A DNA stretch of 13,381 nucleotides from Flavobacterium psychrophilum (GCA_945861915.1 CAMAWK010000040.1:1-13381), one strand, 5' to 3'; positions 1 through 7,889 are shown, counted from the first letter of the stretch. The notes: generated by a model from the letters alone, not told the origin. Translations and numbers: made by a program.

Positions 1-687
1 TTAGATGTTCGAAATCAATGTTCGGGTTTTGTGTATGCGATTTCAGTAGCAGATCAATATATTAAAACAGGAATGTATAAAAACATTTTGGTAATAGGTT
101 CTGAAGTTCACTCTACAGGATTGGATATGACGGATCGTGGAAGAGGGGTTTCAGTAATTTTTGGTGATGGAGCCGGAGCTGCCGTGCTGAGCAGAGAAAA
201 AGATTTGTCAAAAGGAATTTTATCTACCCATTTACATTCAGAAGGACAACATGCCGAAGAATTAGTTTTGAAAGCGCCTGGAATGGGAGGGAGATGGGTT
301 ACTGATATTATGAATGATAAAGATCCTGAAGACGATAGTTATTTTCCTTATATGAATGGTCAGTTTGTTTTTAAAAATGCTGTTGCTCGTTTTGCGGAAG
401 TTATCAACGAAGGATTAGAAGCAAATAATTTGCAAGTTTCAGATATTGATATGCTCATTCCGCATCAAGCTAATTTAAGAATATCGCAATACATCCAAAA
501 GAAATTTCAATTAGCCGACGAGCAAGTTTTTAGTAATATTCAAAAATATGGCAATACTACAGCCGCATCCATTCCTATTGCGTTAACCGAGGCTTGGGAA
601 CAAGGAAAAATTAAATCAGGTGATACCGTTGTTTTAGCAGCTTTCGGAAGCGGTTTTACTTGGGGAAGTGTTATTATTAAATGGTAA
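1..687 (+). CDS. 3-oxoacyl-ACP synthase III (FabH-like), 5' end missing
   Basis: This is the C-terminal part (228 codons visible) of a thiolase-fold KAS III enzyme. Enzymes of this family condense an acyl-CoA primer with malonyl-ACP in the cytoplasm. The frame is open from base 1, so the gene starts outside the window. The full FabH triad is visible: Cys in RNQCSGF (codon 7, bases 19-21), His in IPHQANLRI (codon 155, 463-465) and Asn in YGNTTAAS (codon 185, 553-555). GDGAGA and the final AFGSGFTWGS glycine motif also fit. His-Asn spacing is 30, as in E. coli FabH, but Cys-His is 148 instead of about 132. The extra residues probably lie around codons 92-114 (KAPGMGGRW to YFPY). RNQC in place of the usual AAC, together with the longer spacing, suggests a FabH paralogue rather than the housekeeping copy. 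The family is sure; the role in fatty acid or specialised lipid synthesis is open, so no symbol is given. It ends in TAA just before a strong terminator. Confidence 0.9.
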   Translation, partial: LDVRNQCSGFVYAISVADQYIKTGMYKNILVIGSEVHSTGLDMTDRGRGVSVIFGDGAGAAVLSREKDLSKGILSTHLHSEGQHAEELVLKAPGMGGRWVTDIMNDKDPEDDSYFPYMNGQFVFKNAVARFAEVINEGLEANNLQVSDIDMLIPHQANLRISQYIQKKFQLADEQVFSNIQKYGNTTAASIPIALTEAWEQGKIKSGDTVVLAAFGSGFTWGSVIIKW

Positions 688-690
688 AAA

Positions 691-724
691 AACAGACAAT
701 AATGGTTTATTGTCTGTTTTTTTT
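691..724. terminator. Bidirectional intrinsic terminator between convergent genes
   Basis: A perfect 12-bp inverted repeat (691-702 and 707-718, arms AACAGACAATAA / TTATTGTCTGTT) encloses a TGGT loop. On the plus strand it runs into T717-T724. On the minus strand the A-run at 686-692 reads as a U-tract. It starts 3 bp after the FabH-like stop codon and ends 5 bp before the end of the opposing large gene, so it can stop transcription from both sides. Confidence 0.9.
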
Positions 725-729
725 AATAT

Positions 730-3700
730 TTATCTGATAAGAGAAAAGTGCGATTTATATACTTTTGGGGCATTTTTTTCTATATATGATATAGAAAACC
801 AATAATCATCAGAAGGTAAAGGCTTGCCCATATAGTTTCCGTCCCAAGTTTCATTTATAGTTAACATTTCTTTTAGTAATTTTCCATATCGATCAAAAAT
901 GTATATCTTGAAATTTGATAATTCTTCAAATTCGGTTACTGTCCAAGTATCATTGTAACCATCTTGATTGGGTGTGAAAAATTTTGGAAAATAAGGGAAA
1001 TTAACTTCAATGGTAATCGTTCTTGAGTTGCCACAAATATTACCATCGCTAATTGTTATTTCATGAGTTCCTGTACTTAAATTTTTGAAAACATTACTCG
1101 TTTGTGGAGCGCCACCATCTAATGAGTAGGTGAAATTATCAGTGTATCCTTGATAAGGTGTTGCGTTTATAACTACACTTTGCTCATTTGAAAACCATTC
1201 ACTAGCAATATAAGTTACTTCTTTAGGACGAGAAGAGTATTTTAAAGTAAAAGGATATTTTTCTGAGACACAACCATCGGTTGTACTTATATCTTTTACT
1301 TCAAATGTGTAGTTTCCAATGCTATTTGAAGAGAAATCAGGATTGATACTGAGTAAAGTCCCGTCTTCTTTTTTCCACTCAAACGAATAGTTAGTAGGAT
1401 CATAACCAGAATAAATTTCAGCATTAGTTACAATACTAGTTTCAGAGTCAACACAAATAGTTGGAATTATTAATTCCGGTTTTGGTTTTGGTATTATTGT
1501 AATTTCAAATGGTTTTTCATCATAACATTTCACAGTTTCACTAGATCCAATTTCTCCATAGGCATAAATGGTAGTAGTTTGTGAAATAATATCATTTGGA
1601 AATAATTCTTTATTAGTCGGACTTGGACCTCCTGCTTTCTTGAAATATCTCTTCGCTGGTGCGATAGGTTTAGGAAGACTATAAGAATCACATACTTTTA
1701 CTGGGCTAATTGGGTCAACTACTATATTATAAATCGTAATCGAAAAAGATTTTTCGTCAAAGCAACTTACTCTATTATTGTTTTCGGCATACACATATAA
1801 TTTTGTTGAAGCTGTAATAGTTTCATAAGGGAAAGATAATTTTTTACCAGTTCCGTAAGGCCCATTCGGTTCAGTATAATAATCACCAATTCCTACTATA
1901 TTTGGTAGATTATAAGAAGTACAAGCAAACTGATCAGGAATTGGATTTACTAATGTAATTGATACAGTAATACTATATTCTGAAAAACAAGAAACAGATG
2001 GTATTTCAGGAGCATAAGCATATATTGTTTTTGTAGACTTTATTTCAAAACCTGGAGGCAAAACTGGATTTGTAGATGATGGTCCACCAGGAAACTCATA
2101 GTATTCACCATTTTTTAAATCATCAAGAATATAACTTTTTCCGCAGCTTAAAACTTCAACAGGTTTGGCGTCAAGTAAAGTTGATGGTTTAATTGTTACT
2201 TGAAACCCTTTTTTTGTGTTGCATGTATTGCTCGTAAGTTTGTCAAAAAAATATATTTTTTGAGATTTTGTTATTGGAGTTCCTACAGGATAATTAATTC
2301 CAGTTCCTGAAGGTCCAGAGAAGTATTCTCCCTGAATTGAAACTTCGGGTAAATAGTAAATGTTACATTCAGTAATGTTTGGCATTTCTGGTAAAGTATC
2401 TTTGATGATAGTAACAGTAAAATTTGTTTTATCAGTACAGCTTTGTCCTTTTATATAAAACCATATTTGTGTGTTTTCTTCAAATATAGTACCTGCTTCG
2501 ATTATTGAGCCTCCTCCATCGGGTGCAGTTCTAAATTCACCAATACTAAAATCAGGTATTTTATAACTCGAACAAACTTCGACATCTACAATATTTGGCA
2601 TAAAATCTAGTCCAATATGAACAGTAAAGGTTTCTTCAGATCTACAATTAAAGGCACCAACAGTAGTTTTTTCTTTAAAAACATGTATTTTTGTTGTACT
2701 TGTTATTATTGTTCCTGGTGGAAGAATAGGTAGTTGTCGCTTAGGACCTGAATAATAAATACCGCCGTTTGTATCTGCGGGAAGTACATAAGAACTACAA
2801 TCAAATTTATCTTCATATTTAGGAAGTTTATCCCAAGTTATTATTGTTATATCAAATGATTTTTCTTTGATACAAACAGGTGTTTGAGTTAAGTCTTCAT
2901 ACCAAACATAAATGGTGTTTAGACCAATCGTTTTTATCATATTACCTGGAAACAGTTCCACATTTCCTGGAGTATGGGTTCCGCCACTTAGTTTAAAGTA
3001 TCTTCCGTATGGTAACTCAGAAAGAGTATATTCGGTACAGTAAGTTCCAGAAGGAGGAACTGTTTCGTCTAATCTTATAATAGTTACTCTAAAACTATCC
3101 TGATTAGGACATCCGTTAGCAAAGACGTAGGTGTATAAAACAGAAGTTTTTGTAATGATATCTCCTGCAAACATTTGTATTCCTTCTCCATTAGGTTTTG
3201 TCCAATATTGAGCACCTGGAGCTTCTAAGTTAGGTAAAACAAAAAAGTCGCACACAAATACATTCTCTATTTCATCTACTTCAGGAATCGGTTTTACTAT
3301 TAATTCTAAACTTGTAGTAACAAAACAATCAGGATTTAAGCTATTTTCTAATCTAGCCCAAATTGTTTTTGTTTGAGAGATGTAACTACCTGAACTATTA
3401 GAAATAGATTTTGTGTTTGAATTTGCATCAGATTGACTTTTGTAAAAAGTTATTTTATAAATATCTGGCGATAGATTACCAAGCAGTATAGCTTTTTGAT
3501 CTGTTAAATTAAAATTTGCTCTAATTGGACTTTCGCTAAATGATCGGGCACAAAGGGTTTCTGGTCCCGGAATAGCTTGGAATTTTAAATCACTGGTTAT
3601 TAATTTAAAACTACGTATTTCATAACAGTGATTTGTTGCGCTTTTAATTCTTGCATAGACTATTTTTCCATCTTCTATTTTTGAAATTGAATAAATAGTA

Positions 3701-4980
3701 GAAAGTGGTTCCGAATTTAATTCTGCATTTGATTTTGTCAAATGATAACTTATTTCTGTTCCTGAATCTAAATTAGTTGCTGCTTTTATTATGTTTGTTT
3801 GCTTGCTAAAATCAAATTTTGTAATGTCATTTAAAATATCACAACTAAATAAATCAGGAATAACTGCCATAACATTTACTGTTGGATATATTTCGACTAA
3901 TATACTATCGGTAATTCCTTTGCAGGATGGTTCAGAATAAATCACACTATAAGTATGTATTCCCGAAGTTAAATTTGGGTCAACAAGATTCAAATTTAAT
4001 TCAGTTCCTGTTTGCTCTGGAGAAAATGAAACTCCATCTTTTTGCCATATAATAGTGGTTTCCGGTTTTAGCCCTGAAGCAGATAAAATTGGCAATGTTT
4101 CACTAGGACAAAGAGCTCTATTATTTTCGGCTGTATAATCCAATCCTAAAATATTTTGACCGATATTAAAACTATCCCCTTCTATAAATATAGCAGAATC
4201 ATATTCGGTGTTGTTTCCACCATCAGCAATAACTATTTTTATTCTGTAGGTGTGATTTATATCCAATCCTTTTGCCGAGGCTACCATTCTAACGGTTTGT
4301 CCATTAAAATTGATGGCAGGACCAAATCCATCGCTATTAAACGAACCAAAATAAGCTAAATTCGCTGAAGGACATCCAGAATTATAGGCGCCATCTCTAA
4401 TGGTTTCAACTGATATTGGAAAATTTGTATTAGGAACTACAGCTAAGTTATTACTTGGTTCTCCACTAGTTACATCTTGTAATAAAAAGGCAAAGGCATC
4501 AGAAAAATTACATTGTGCTGTTCCATATTCCTCTGAAGCAAATAAGAATGAAAAATCAAAATTGGAAGATTTTGGGTTAAAATCAAATTCAATATAACTT
4601 GCATTGATTGATTTCATTTGTATACCTGACTGAGAAAGTAGATTGTTTTCTAAATCTGAATCTCCTGACCAAGCCGAATTTCCGTCTTTTAATATAGTAC
4701 TGTTTGGTCCAGGAACTTTATTTATATCTCCAGTTGTTAAAACAACTCCTCTTTTAAAAGGGAAGTTTGGATTTGTATTTTCAAAATATCCTATTCCATT
4801 TGATGAACCAAAATCTGTTCCTGTTTTTGAATTAAAATTTTTACCAAAAACACATGGAGAATTTATAAGAACATCATTAATTAATTGTTCAGTTGTATAC
4901 GATGTTGAGTTCACGATGATACCTTGTGAAAAACAGCATAAATTTGTAAAAATAAAAAGTAATAGTAGGACTCTTTTCAT
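730..4980 (-). CDS. Large secreted choice-of-anchor-L protein with T9SS type B sorting domain
   Basis: This 1416-residue protein is probably a cell-surface adhesin or surface-layer component. Residues 1-19 form a signal peptide (MKRVLLLLFIFTNLCCFSQ). Residues ~25-275 match the choice-of-anchor-L domain, with the characteristic FLFASEEY at 146-152 and a following FSDAFAF. Residues ~280-365 look like an Ig-like domain, and 370-565 are two further less clear beta-rich units. Residues ~570-1165 hold eight degenerate repeats of about 75 residues. Two more Ig/PKD-like units span ~1170-1327. Residues 1328-1416 are the gliding-motility-associated C-terminal domain (FFTPNQDGYNDTW, IYIFDRYGKLL, TWDG, PSDDYWF), the type B signal for T9SS export. 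The protein should cross the inner membrane by Sec and the outer membrane by T9SS. No catalytic motif was recognised. The ATG at 4978-4980 is chosen because the signal peptide begins there. It appears monocistronic, with a promoter element about 55 bp upstream. Type B cargo often depends on PorP/SprF-like partners, and none is adjacent. The architecture is certain; the ligand or function is unknown. Confidence 0.93.
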   Translation of the reverse strand: MKRVLLLLFIFTNLCCFSQGIIVNSTSYTTEQLINDVLINSPCVFGKNFNSKTGTDFGSSNGIGYFENTNPNFPFKRGVVLTTGDINKVPGPNSTILKDGNSAWSGDSDLENNLLSQSGIQMKSINASYIEFDFNPKSSNFDFSFLFASEEYGTAQCNFSDAFAFLLQDVTSGEPSNNLAVVPNTNFPISVETIRDGAYNSGCPSANLAYFGSFNSDGFGPAINFNGQTVRMVASAKGLDINHTYRIKIVIADGGNNTEYDSAIFIEGDSFNIGQNILGLDYTAENNRALCPSETLPILSASGLKPETTIIWQKDGVSFSPEQTGTELNLNLVDPNLTSGIHTYSVIYSEPSCKGITDSILVEIYPTVNVMAVIPDLFSCDILNDITKFDFSKQTNIIKAATNLDSGTEISYHLTKSNAELNSEPLSTIYSISKIEDGKIVYARIKSATNHCYEIRSFKLITSDLKFQAIPGPETLCARSFSESPIRANFNLTDQKAILLGNLSPDIYKITFYKSQSDANSNTKSISNSSGSYISQTKTIWARLENSLNPDCFVTTSLELIVKPIPEVDEIENVFVCDFFVLPNLEAPGAQYWTKPNGEGIQMFAGDIITKTSVLYTYVFANGCPNQDSFRVTIIRLDETVPPSGTYCTEYTLSELPYGRYFKLSGGTHTPGNVELFPGNMIKTIGLNTIYVWYEDLTQTPVCIKEKSFDITIITWDKLPKYEDKFDCSSYVLPADTNGGIYYSGPKRQLPILPPGTIITSTTKIHVFKEKTTVGAFNCRSEETFTVHIGLDFMPNIVDVEVCSSYKIPDFSIGEFRTAPDGGGSIIEAGTIFEENTQIWFYIKGQSCTDKTNFTVTIIKDTLPEMPNITECNIYYLPEVSIQGEYFSGPSGTGINYPVGTPITKSQKIYFFDKLTSNTCNTKKGFQVTIKPSTLLDAKPVEVLSCGKSYILDDLKNGEYYEFPGGPSSTNPVLPPGFEIKSTKTIYAYAPEIPSVSCFSEYSITVSITLVNPIPDQFACTSYNLPNIVGIGDYYTEPNGPYGTGKKLSFPYETITASTKLYVYAENNNRVSCFDEKSFSITIYNIVVDPISPVKVCDSYSLPKPIAPAKRYFKKAGGPSPTNKELFPNDIISQTTTIYAYGEIGSSETVKCYDEKPFEITIIPKPKPELIIPTICVDSETSIVTNAEIYSGYDPTNYSFEWKKEDGTLLSINPDFSSNSIGNYTFEVKDISTTDGCVSEKYPFTLKYSSRPKEVTYIASEWFSNEQSVVINATPYQGYTDNFTYSLDGGAPQTSNVFKNLSTGTHEITISDGNICGNSRTITIEVNFPYFPKFFTPNQDGYNDTWTVTEFEELSNFKIYIFDRYGKLLKEMLTINETWDGNYMGKPLPSDDYWFSISYIEKNAPKVYKSHFSLIR
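1486..3273 (-). repeat. Eight tandem ~75-residue Cys-pair repeats within the T9SS protein
   Basis: Residues ~570-1165 of the large surface protein are built from eight successive modules. Each reads roughly C..Y.LP....G.Y(F/Y)...GG......G..I...T.IY.Y......C..E..F.(V/I)TI. The opening Cys residues are at 577, 648, 728, 803, 872, 946, 1020 and 1097. The closing Cys residues are at 624, 703, 779, 848, 920, 998, 1073 and 1152. Period is 69-80 residues. The copies are strongly diverged in protein and DNA, so this is an old array rather than a recent slippage expansion. The Cys pair per module could form a disulfide outside the cell (inference). Modules of this kind are common in flavobacterial T9SS cargo and probably act as a stalk. 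Confidence 0.85.
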
Positions 4981-5033
4981 TATTTTGTAAATTTTATTAC
5001 AGGGCTAAAATAGAACAAAATAACGTCTAAATA

Positions 5034-5041
5034 CAAATATA
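5034..5041 (-). promoter_or_regulatory. Putative -7 promoter element of the large surface protein gene
   Basis: Read on the minus strand this is TATATTTG, a full match to the Bacteroidota -7 consensus TAnnTTTG. It would place transcription start near 5028, giving a leader of about 50 nt before the ATG at 4980. No well-spaced -33 TTG is seen; the nearest TTTTG (minus strand, 5056-5060) leaves only 14 nt of spacer. This is the only TAnnTTTG match I found on the minus strand in the spacer, but the AT-richness makes chance matches likely. Confidence 0.4.
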
Positions 5042-5134
5042 ATCGATAAAATACACAAAATATATTTTAAAATAAGTTTATACTTATAAAATATTAAATA
5101 TATTTTTATTTTTTATTTGTGTAAAATGAAATGC

Positions 5135-5155
5135 AAATTTGAAGAGTTCAAATTT
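5135..5155. repeat. Perfect 21-bp dyad, 9-bp arms around GAG
   Basis: The arms AAATTTGAA (5135-5143) and TTCAAATTT (5147-5155) are exact reverse complements separated by GAG. A run of seven T (5153-5159) overlaps the right arm, so on the plus strand it resembles a terminator, but no plus-strand gene precedes it. It lies about 95 bp upstream of the putative -7 element of the large surface protein gene. It could be an operator, a transcript hairpin or chance in AT-rich DNA. Confidence 0.4.
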
Positions 5156-5256
5156 TTTTAAAACTCAAAAAATACTTGGTATTGAAAACAATAAATTTTG
5201 ATTTAATTTGAGAAGTTTAAGAAAATTGAAAAAGTTGAAGTTGTCTGTCCATTAAA

Positions 5257-5293
5257 AACGAAAAAACCTCAAATGAAATCCATCTGAGGTTTT
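5257..5293 (-). terminator. Intrinsic terminator of the TonB-dependent receptor gene
   Basis: On the minus strand, AAAACCTCA (from 5293 to 5285) pairs with TGAGGTTTT (5271-5263) as a 9-bp stem. After one mismatch, three more pairs (5273-5275 with 5281-5283) leave a 5-nt loop. The 3' arm continues into TTTTTT (5266-5261). It lies 24 bp past the receptor's stop codon and separates that gene from the downstream surface protein gene, so the two are independent transcription units. Confidence 0.85.
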
Positions 5294-5316
5294 GAGAAAT
5301 TGGGTATAAATATATT

Positions 5317-7719
5317 TTACATCGGACCGCCGCTACCTTGAACTTCGTTAGCATCTCTTTCCTTTCGTTGAATGGCTTTGTTTTTGCCACTTCCAAAACG
5401 ATAATTAAATCCTATGTAAGCTGTTTGACTTTCCCAATTAAATTGTCCAGCTCTTTGTATGGGTTTATCACCATCAAAGGCAAAATTGAAAGAATTGAAA
5501 ATATCACTAAATCTAAAGGTAAGGGTTCCGTTGCCTTTCATAATACTTTGGCTAGCACCCATATCTACTCTCCACATCGGTTCTCTAATAAATTGCAATC
5601 TTAAATCGCGTCCGCGATACATGCTTGATAACTGAAAACGCAAGTTTTTGTTTACTTTGATTGTGTTGCTAATTCGAGCATTAAATACAGTTACATCTAT
5701 CGACAAAGCTTCATCGTCAATCACACCATTTGTCTTTTTAGAATACACATCACAACTCAAATTGGAACTCAGCCATTTGGTGAATTGTAGGTTTCCTGAA
5801 ACTTCAAAACCGTAGCCATTATTGTCTATTAAATTTTCATACGATAAAATTAATTTTTCAGAATTGGTAGGGCTTTGAAATAATACTCTAGTTATTTCTT
5901 CGTAAATTCTTCTATAAAAAACACCCGTTGTAATAGAACCTATTTTTGTTTTTCGGGTATAATTTAACTCAAATGAATTGGTAAATTGAGGCACTAAATT
6001 TGGATTCCCTTCAGAATCTATTTGGGGCGTACTCCATTCTCTAATAGGGTTTAATTGATCTAAACTAGGTCTGTCTACTCGTCTAGAAACACTTACATTA
6101 AAGGAATTTTTGTCGCTTGGTGCATAGTTTATAAAAGCAGAAGGATAAATGGTAAAGAAATCATCTTTAATAATAGCATTCTGTTCTATTGGTATAATTT
6201 CATCAATTTCTTCTACTTTTTTTGAAGTAGCTTCGGCATCAAATTTTTCAAATCGAGTACCTGCCTGAAAACTCCATTTTCCTAGTTGTTTGCTAAAGGT
6301 AGCATAAGCAGAATAAATGCTTCTGTCGTAATTAAAATTGGAAAAATCAGTTGCGTTAGGAAAATTTGTATTAGTTACTAAAAAATTATTTTTTGTGTTT
6401 TCGATTCTGCTTTCTAATCCCAATTCCATTTTTAGCGTTTGGGATATCGGATTTACATAATCCAAATTGATGAGCGTATTGTTTCTTGTATCTGCAATAT
6501 CATTTTCAATAGTTGAATTAAAATTGGCGTCCTCTTGATTATTATCATTACTAAAATTGATTTCTAGCTCTAAATTATGTCCTTCTTTTTTGAAGTTGGT
6601 TTTGTAATCAAAATTATAAGTCTGATTGTAATTACCGTTTTTGTTATCAAATAATTGAATTATGTCCGATTTGGTTGGGTCTAAAAAATCAACAGTTGTT
6701 TTTGAAACGCCTTTGCCATTAAAAATATTCTGATTGGTGTAGAATGAAACCGTGTTTTTATCATTCAAATAGTAATCAAAACCAATTTTTGCCAAATGAG
6801 ACGTATTGGTATCCGAAAATCTAAAAATTTGCTCATCTTGCTTTTTAGGTTCAGTTGTGTTTACAAAACCTCGATTGGATTGCCTACCTGTATTCAATCC
6901 ATAATTTCCATAAAAATTGAATTTCCCTGAACGGTAATTCATGTCAAACGAAGAATTTAATTTGGGCGTAATTCCAAAAGTAACGCCATTGGTCACACTT
7001 CCGTTGAAACCAATTTTTGTATTTTTATTCAAAACGATATTAATCATCCCGCTCATTCCCTCAGGATTGTATTTTGCCGATGGATTGGTAATCAATTCTA
7101 TTTGTTTAATCGATGCCGACGGAATTTGTTGTAAAAGTTGCGAGGCTTCAACCGTACTTGGTTTTCCATCAATCAAGATTCTAACATTCGAATTGCCTCT
7201 TAAACTTATTTCGTTGGTTTGCGGATCGACACTTACGGATGGAATATTGTTTAGAATTTCGCCAGCAGTTGCACCAGCCGAAAGTAAATCTTTCCCAACA
7301 TTAATTATTTTCCGATCGATTTTTTGTTCCATGATTGATTTTTCTTTAACCACTTCAACAGCTTCTAATTCAATAGCATTTTCTTCGAGAGGTATTAATT
7401 TTAAATCAACATTTTTAGTAGCATTCGATAAATTGACAGATTTGGTTACCGAATTAAAGCCTATAAATTGAATTTCAACAACATAATTTTTTAATTCTAG
7501 ATTTTTTATCACAAAAAAACCTTTGCCGGAAGTTACAGTTCCATTGACTAATTTATTTTCGTTTTTTACTACAATATTTACATACGATAAAGGTTCGTTT
7601 GTTTTTTTGTCGATTACTTTTCCCTGAATCGAGCCTGTAACAAGCGGAGTTGTTGCGTTTTGAGCTTTGGATACTATTGAAATTCCAAGTAGAAAAAGGA
7701 GTGTAAAAAAATTTTTCAT
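5317..7719 (-). CDS. TonB-dependent receptor, outer-membrane beta-barrel family protein
   Basis: This 800-residue outer-membrane receptor is of the type that takes up a ligand using TonB-ExbBD energy. The chosen ATG (7717-7719) begins a clear signal peptide, MKNFFTLLFLLGISIVSKAQ. An in-frame upstream start at 7821 would add 34 residues ahead of it and overlap the promoter element, so it was rejected. Residues ~28-108 form a carboxypeptidase-regulatory-like domain (GSIQGKVIDKKTNEPLSYVN). Residues ~135-232 form the plug (LRGNSNVRILIDGKPS, NPSAKYNPEGMSGMINI). The rest, to about residue 775, is a beta-barrel rich in alternating aromatic strands. Past the last strand (TAYIGFNYRFG) comes a charged tail (KNKAIQRKERDANEVQ) ending in GSGGPM, instead of the usual C-terminal aromatic residue. 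No SusD, FecR or sigma gene is adjacent, so the substrate cannot be inferred. The gene has its own promoter element and terminator. Confidence 0.93.
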   Translation of the reverse strand: MKNFFTLLFLLGISIVSKAQNATTPLVTGSIQGKVIDKKTNEPLSYVNIVVKNENKLVNGTVTSGKGFFVIKNLELKNYVVEIQFIGFNSVTKSVNLSNATKNVDLKLIPLEENAIELEAVEVVKEKSIMEQKIDRKIINVGKDLLSAGATAGEILNNIPSVSVDPQTNEISLRGNSNVRILIDGKPSTVEASQLLQQIPSASIKQIELITNPSAKYNPEGMSGMINIVLNKNTKIGFNGSVTNGVTFGITPKLNSSFDMNYRSGKFNFYGNYGLNTGRQSNRGFVNTTEPKKQDEQIFRFSDTNTSHLAKIGFDYYLNDKNTVSFYTNQNIFNGKGVSKTTVDFLDPTKSDIIQLFDNKNGNYNQTYNFDYKTNFKKEGHNLELEINFSNDNNQEDANFNSTIENDIADTRNNTLINLDYVNPISQTLKMELGLESRIENTKNNFLVTNTNFPNATDFSNFNYDRSIYSAYATFSKQLGKWSFQAGTRFEKFDAEATSKKVEEIDEIIPIEQNAIIKDDFFTIYPSAFINYAPSDKNSFNVSVSRRVDRPSLDQLNPIREWSTPQIDSEGNPNLVPQFTNSFELNYTRKTKIGSITTGVFYRRIYEEITRVLFQSPTNSEKLILSYENLIDNNGYGFEVSGNLQFTKWLSSNLSCDVYSKKTNGVIDDEALSIDVTVFNARISNTIKVNKNLRFQLSSMYRGRDLRLQFIREPMWRVDMGASQSIMKGNGTLTFRFSDIFNSFNFAFDGDKPIQRAGQFNWESQTAYIGFNYRFGSGKNKAIQRKERDANEVQGSGGPM

Positions 7720-7818
7720 AGTTGTAGTTTGAGAGGATATTTTGTTTTTGAAATAAATAATAAGAACTAGACTATTTGAATGATAAAATGTTACAAAATA
7801 ATCCAAAAAATTTGAACA

Positions 7819-7826
7819 CAAAGATA
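7819..7826 (-). promoter_or_regulatory. Putative -7 promoter element of the receptor gene
   Basis: Read on the minus strand this is TATCTTTG, matching TAnnTTTG. It predicts transcription start near 7812 and a leader of roughly 90 nt before the ATG at 7719. No convincing -33 element was found. It stands back-to-back with the argS element, about 55 bp away. Confidence 0.45.
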
Positions 7827-7881
7827 CTTATTTACAAATGGAACGGAAGCGTATTATATTTTAAAATTACTTCAATATCAC

Positions 7882-7889
7882 TATATTTG
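7882..7889 (+). promoter_or_regulatory. Putative -7 promoter element of argS
   Basis: TATATTTG matches the Bacteroidota TAnnTTTG consensus. It ends 19 bp before the argS ATG, so the leader would be only about 12-15 nt. The sequence just before the ATG (TTAAAAAACACAAA) is A-rich and has no Shine-Dalgarno motif, which is usual for this phylum. No clear -33 element is seen. Confidence 0.5.

Larger units (their letters stand above)
4981..5316. other. Gene-free spacer, 336 bp, with promoter, dyads and terminator
   Basis: This very AT-rich spacer lies between the start of the large surface protein gene and the end of the upstream receptor gene, both on the minus strand. It holds a TAnnTTTG-type element (5034-5041), an AAAATATATTTT palindrome (5057-5068), an ATAAGT/ACTTAT inverted repeat (5072-5087), a 21-bp dyad (5135-5155) and the receptor's terminator (5263-5293). 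I see no credible open reading frame or structural RNA in it. Confidence 0.7.

Noticed and set aside
1486..3273. The repetitive region considered as a CRISPR array or recent DNA tandem repeat
   Set aside because: The repetition is at protein level with a ~225-bp period and strongly diverged copies; no short identical direct repeats with unique spacers are present.
4643..4990. A 115-codon plus-strand open frame opposite the start of the surface protein gene
   Set aside because: It is antisense to the signal peptide and choice-of-anchor-L domain, with no family features; other plus-strand frames at 4156-4359 and 4400-4597 are shadows for the same reason.
6941..7471. A 176-codon plus-strand open frame inside the receptor gene
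   Set aside because: It lies wholly antisense to the plug/signal region of a certain TonB-dependent receptor, has no promoter element and gives a protein with no recognisable domain. It is a shadow of the real gene.
7720..7821. An upstream in-frame start adding 34 residues to the minus-strand receptor
   Set aside because: The extension would precede a perfect signal peptide and overlap the TATCTTTG promoter element; the ATG at 7717-7719 fits far better.
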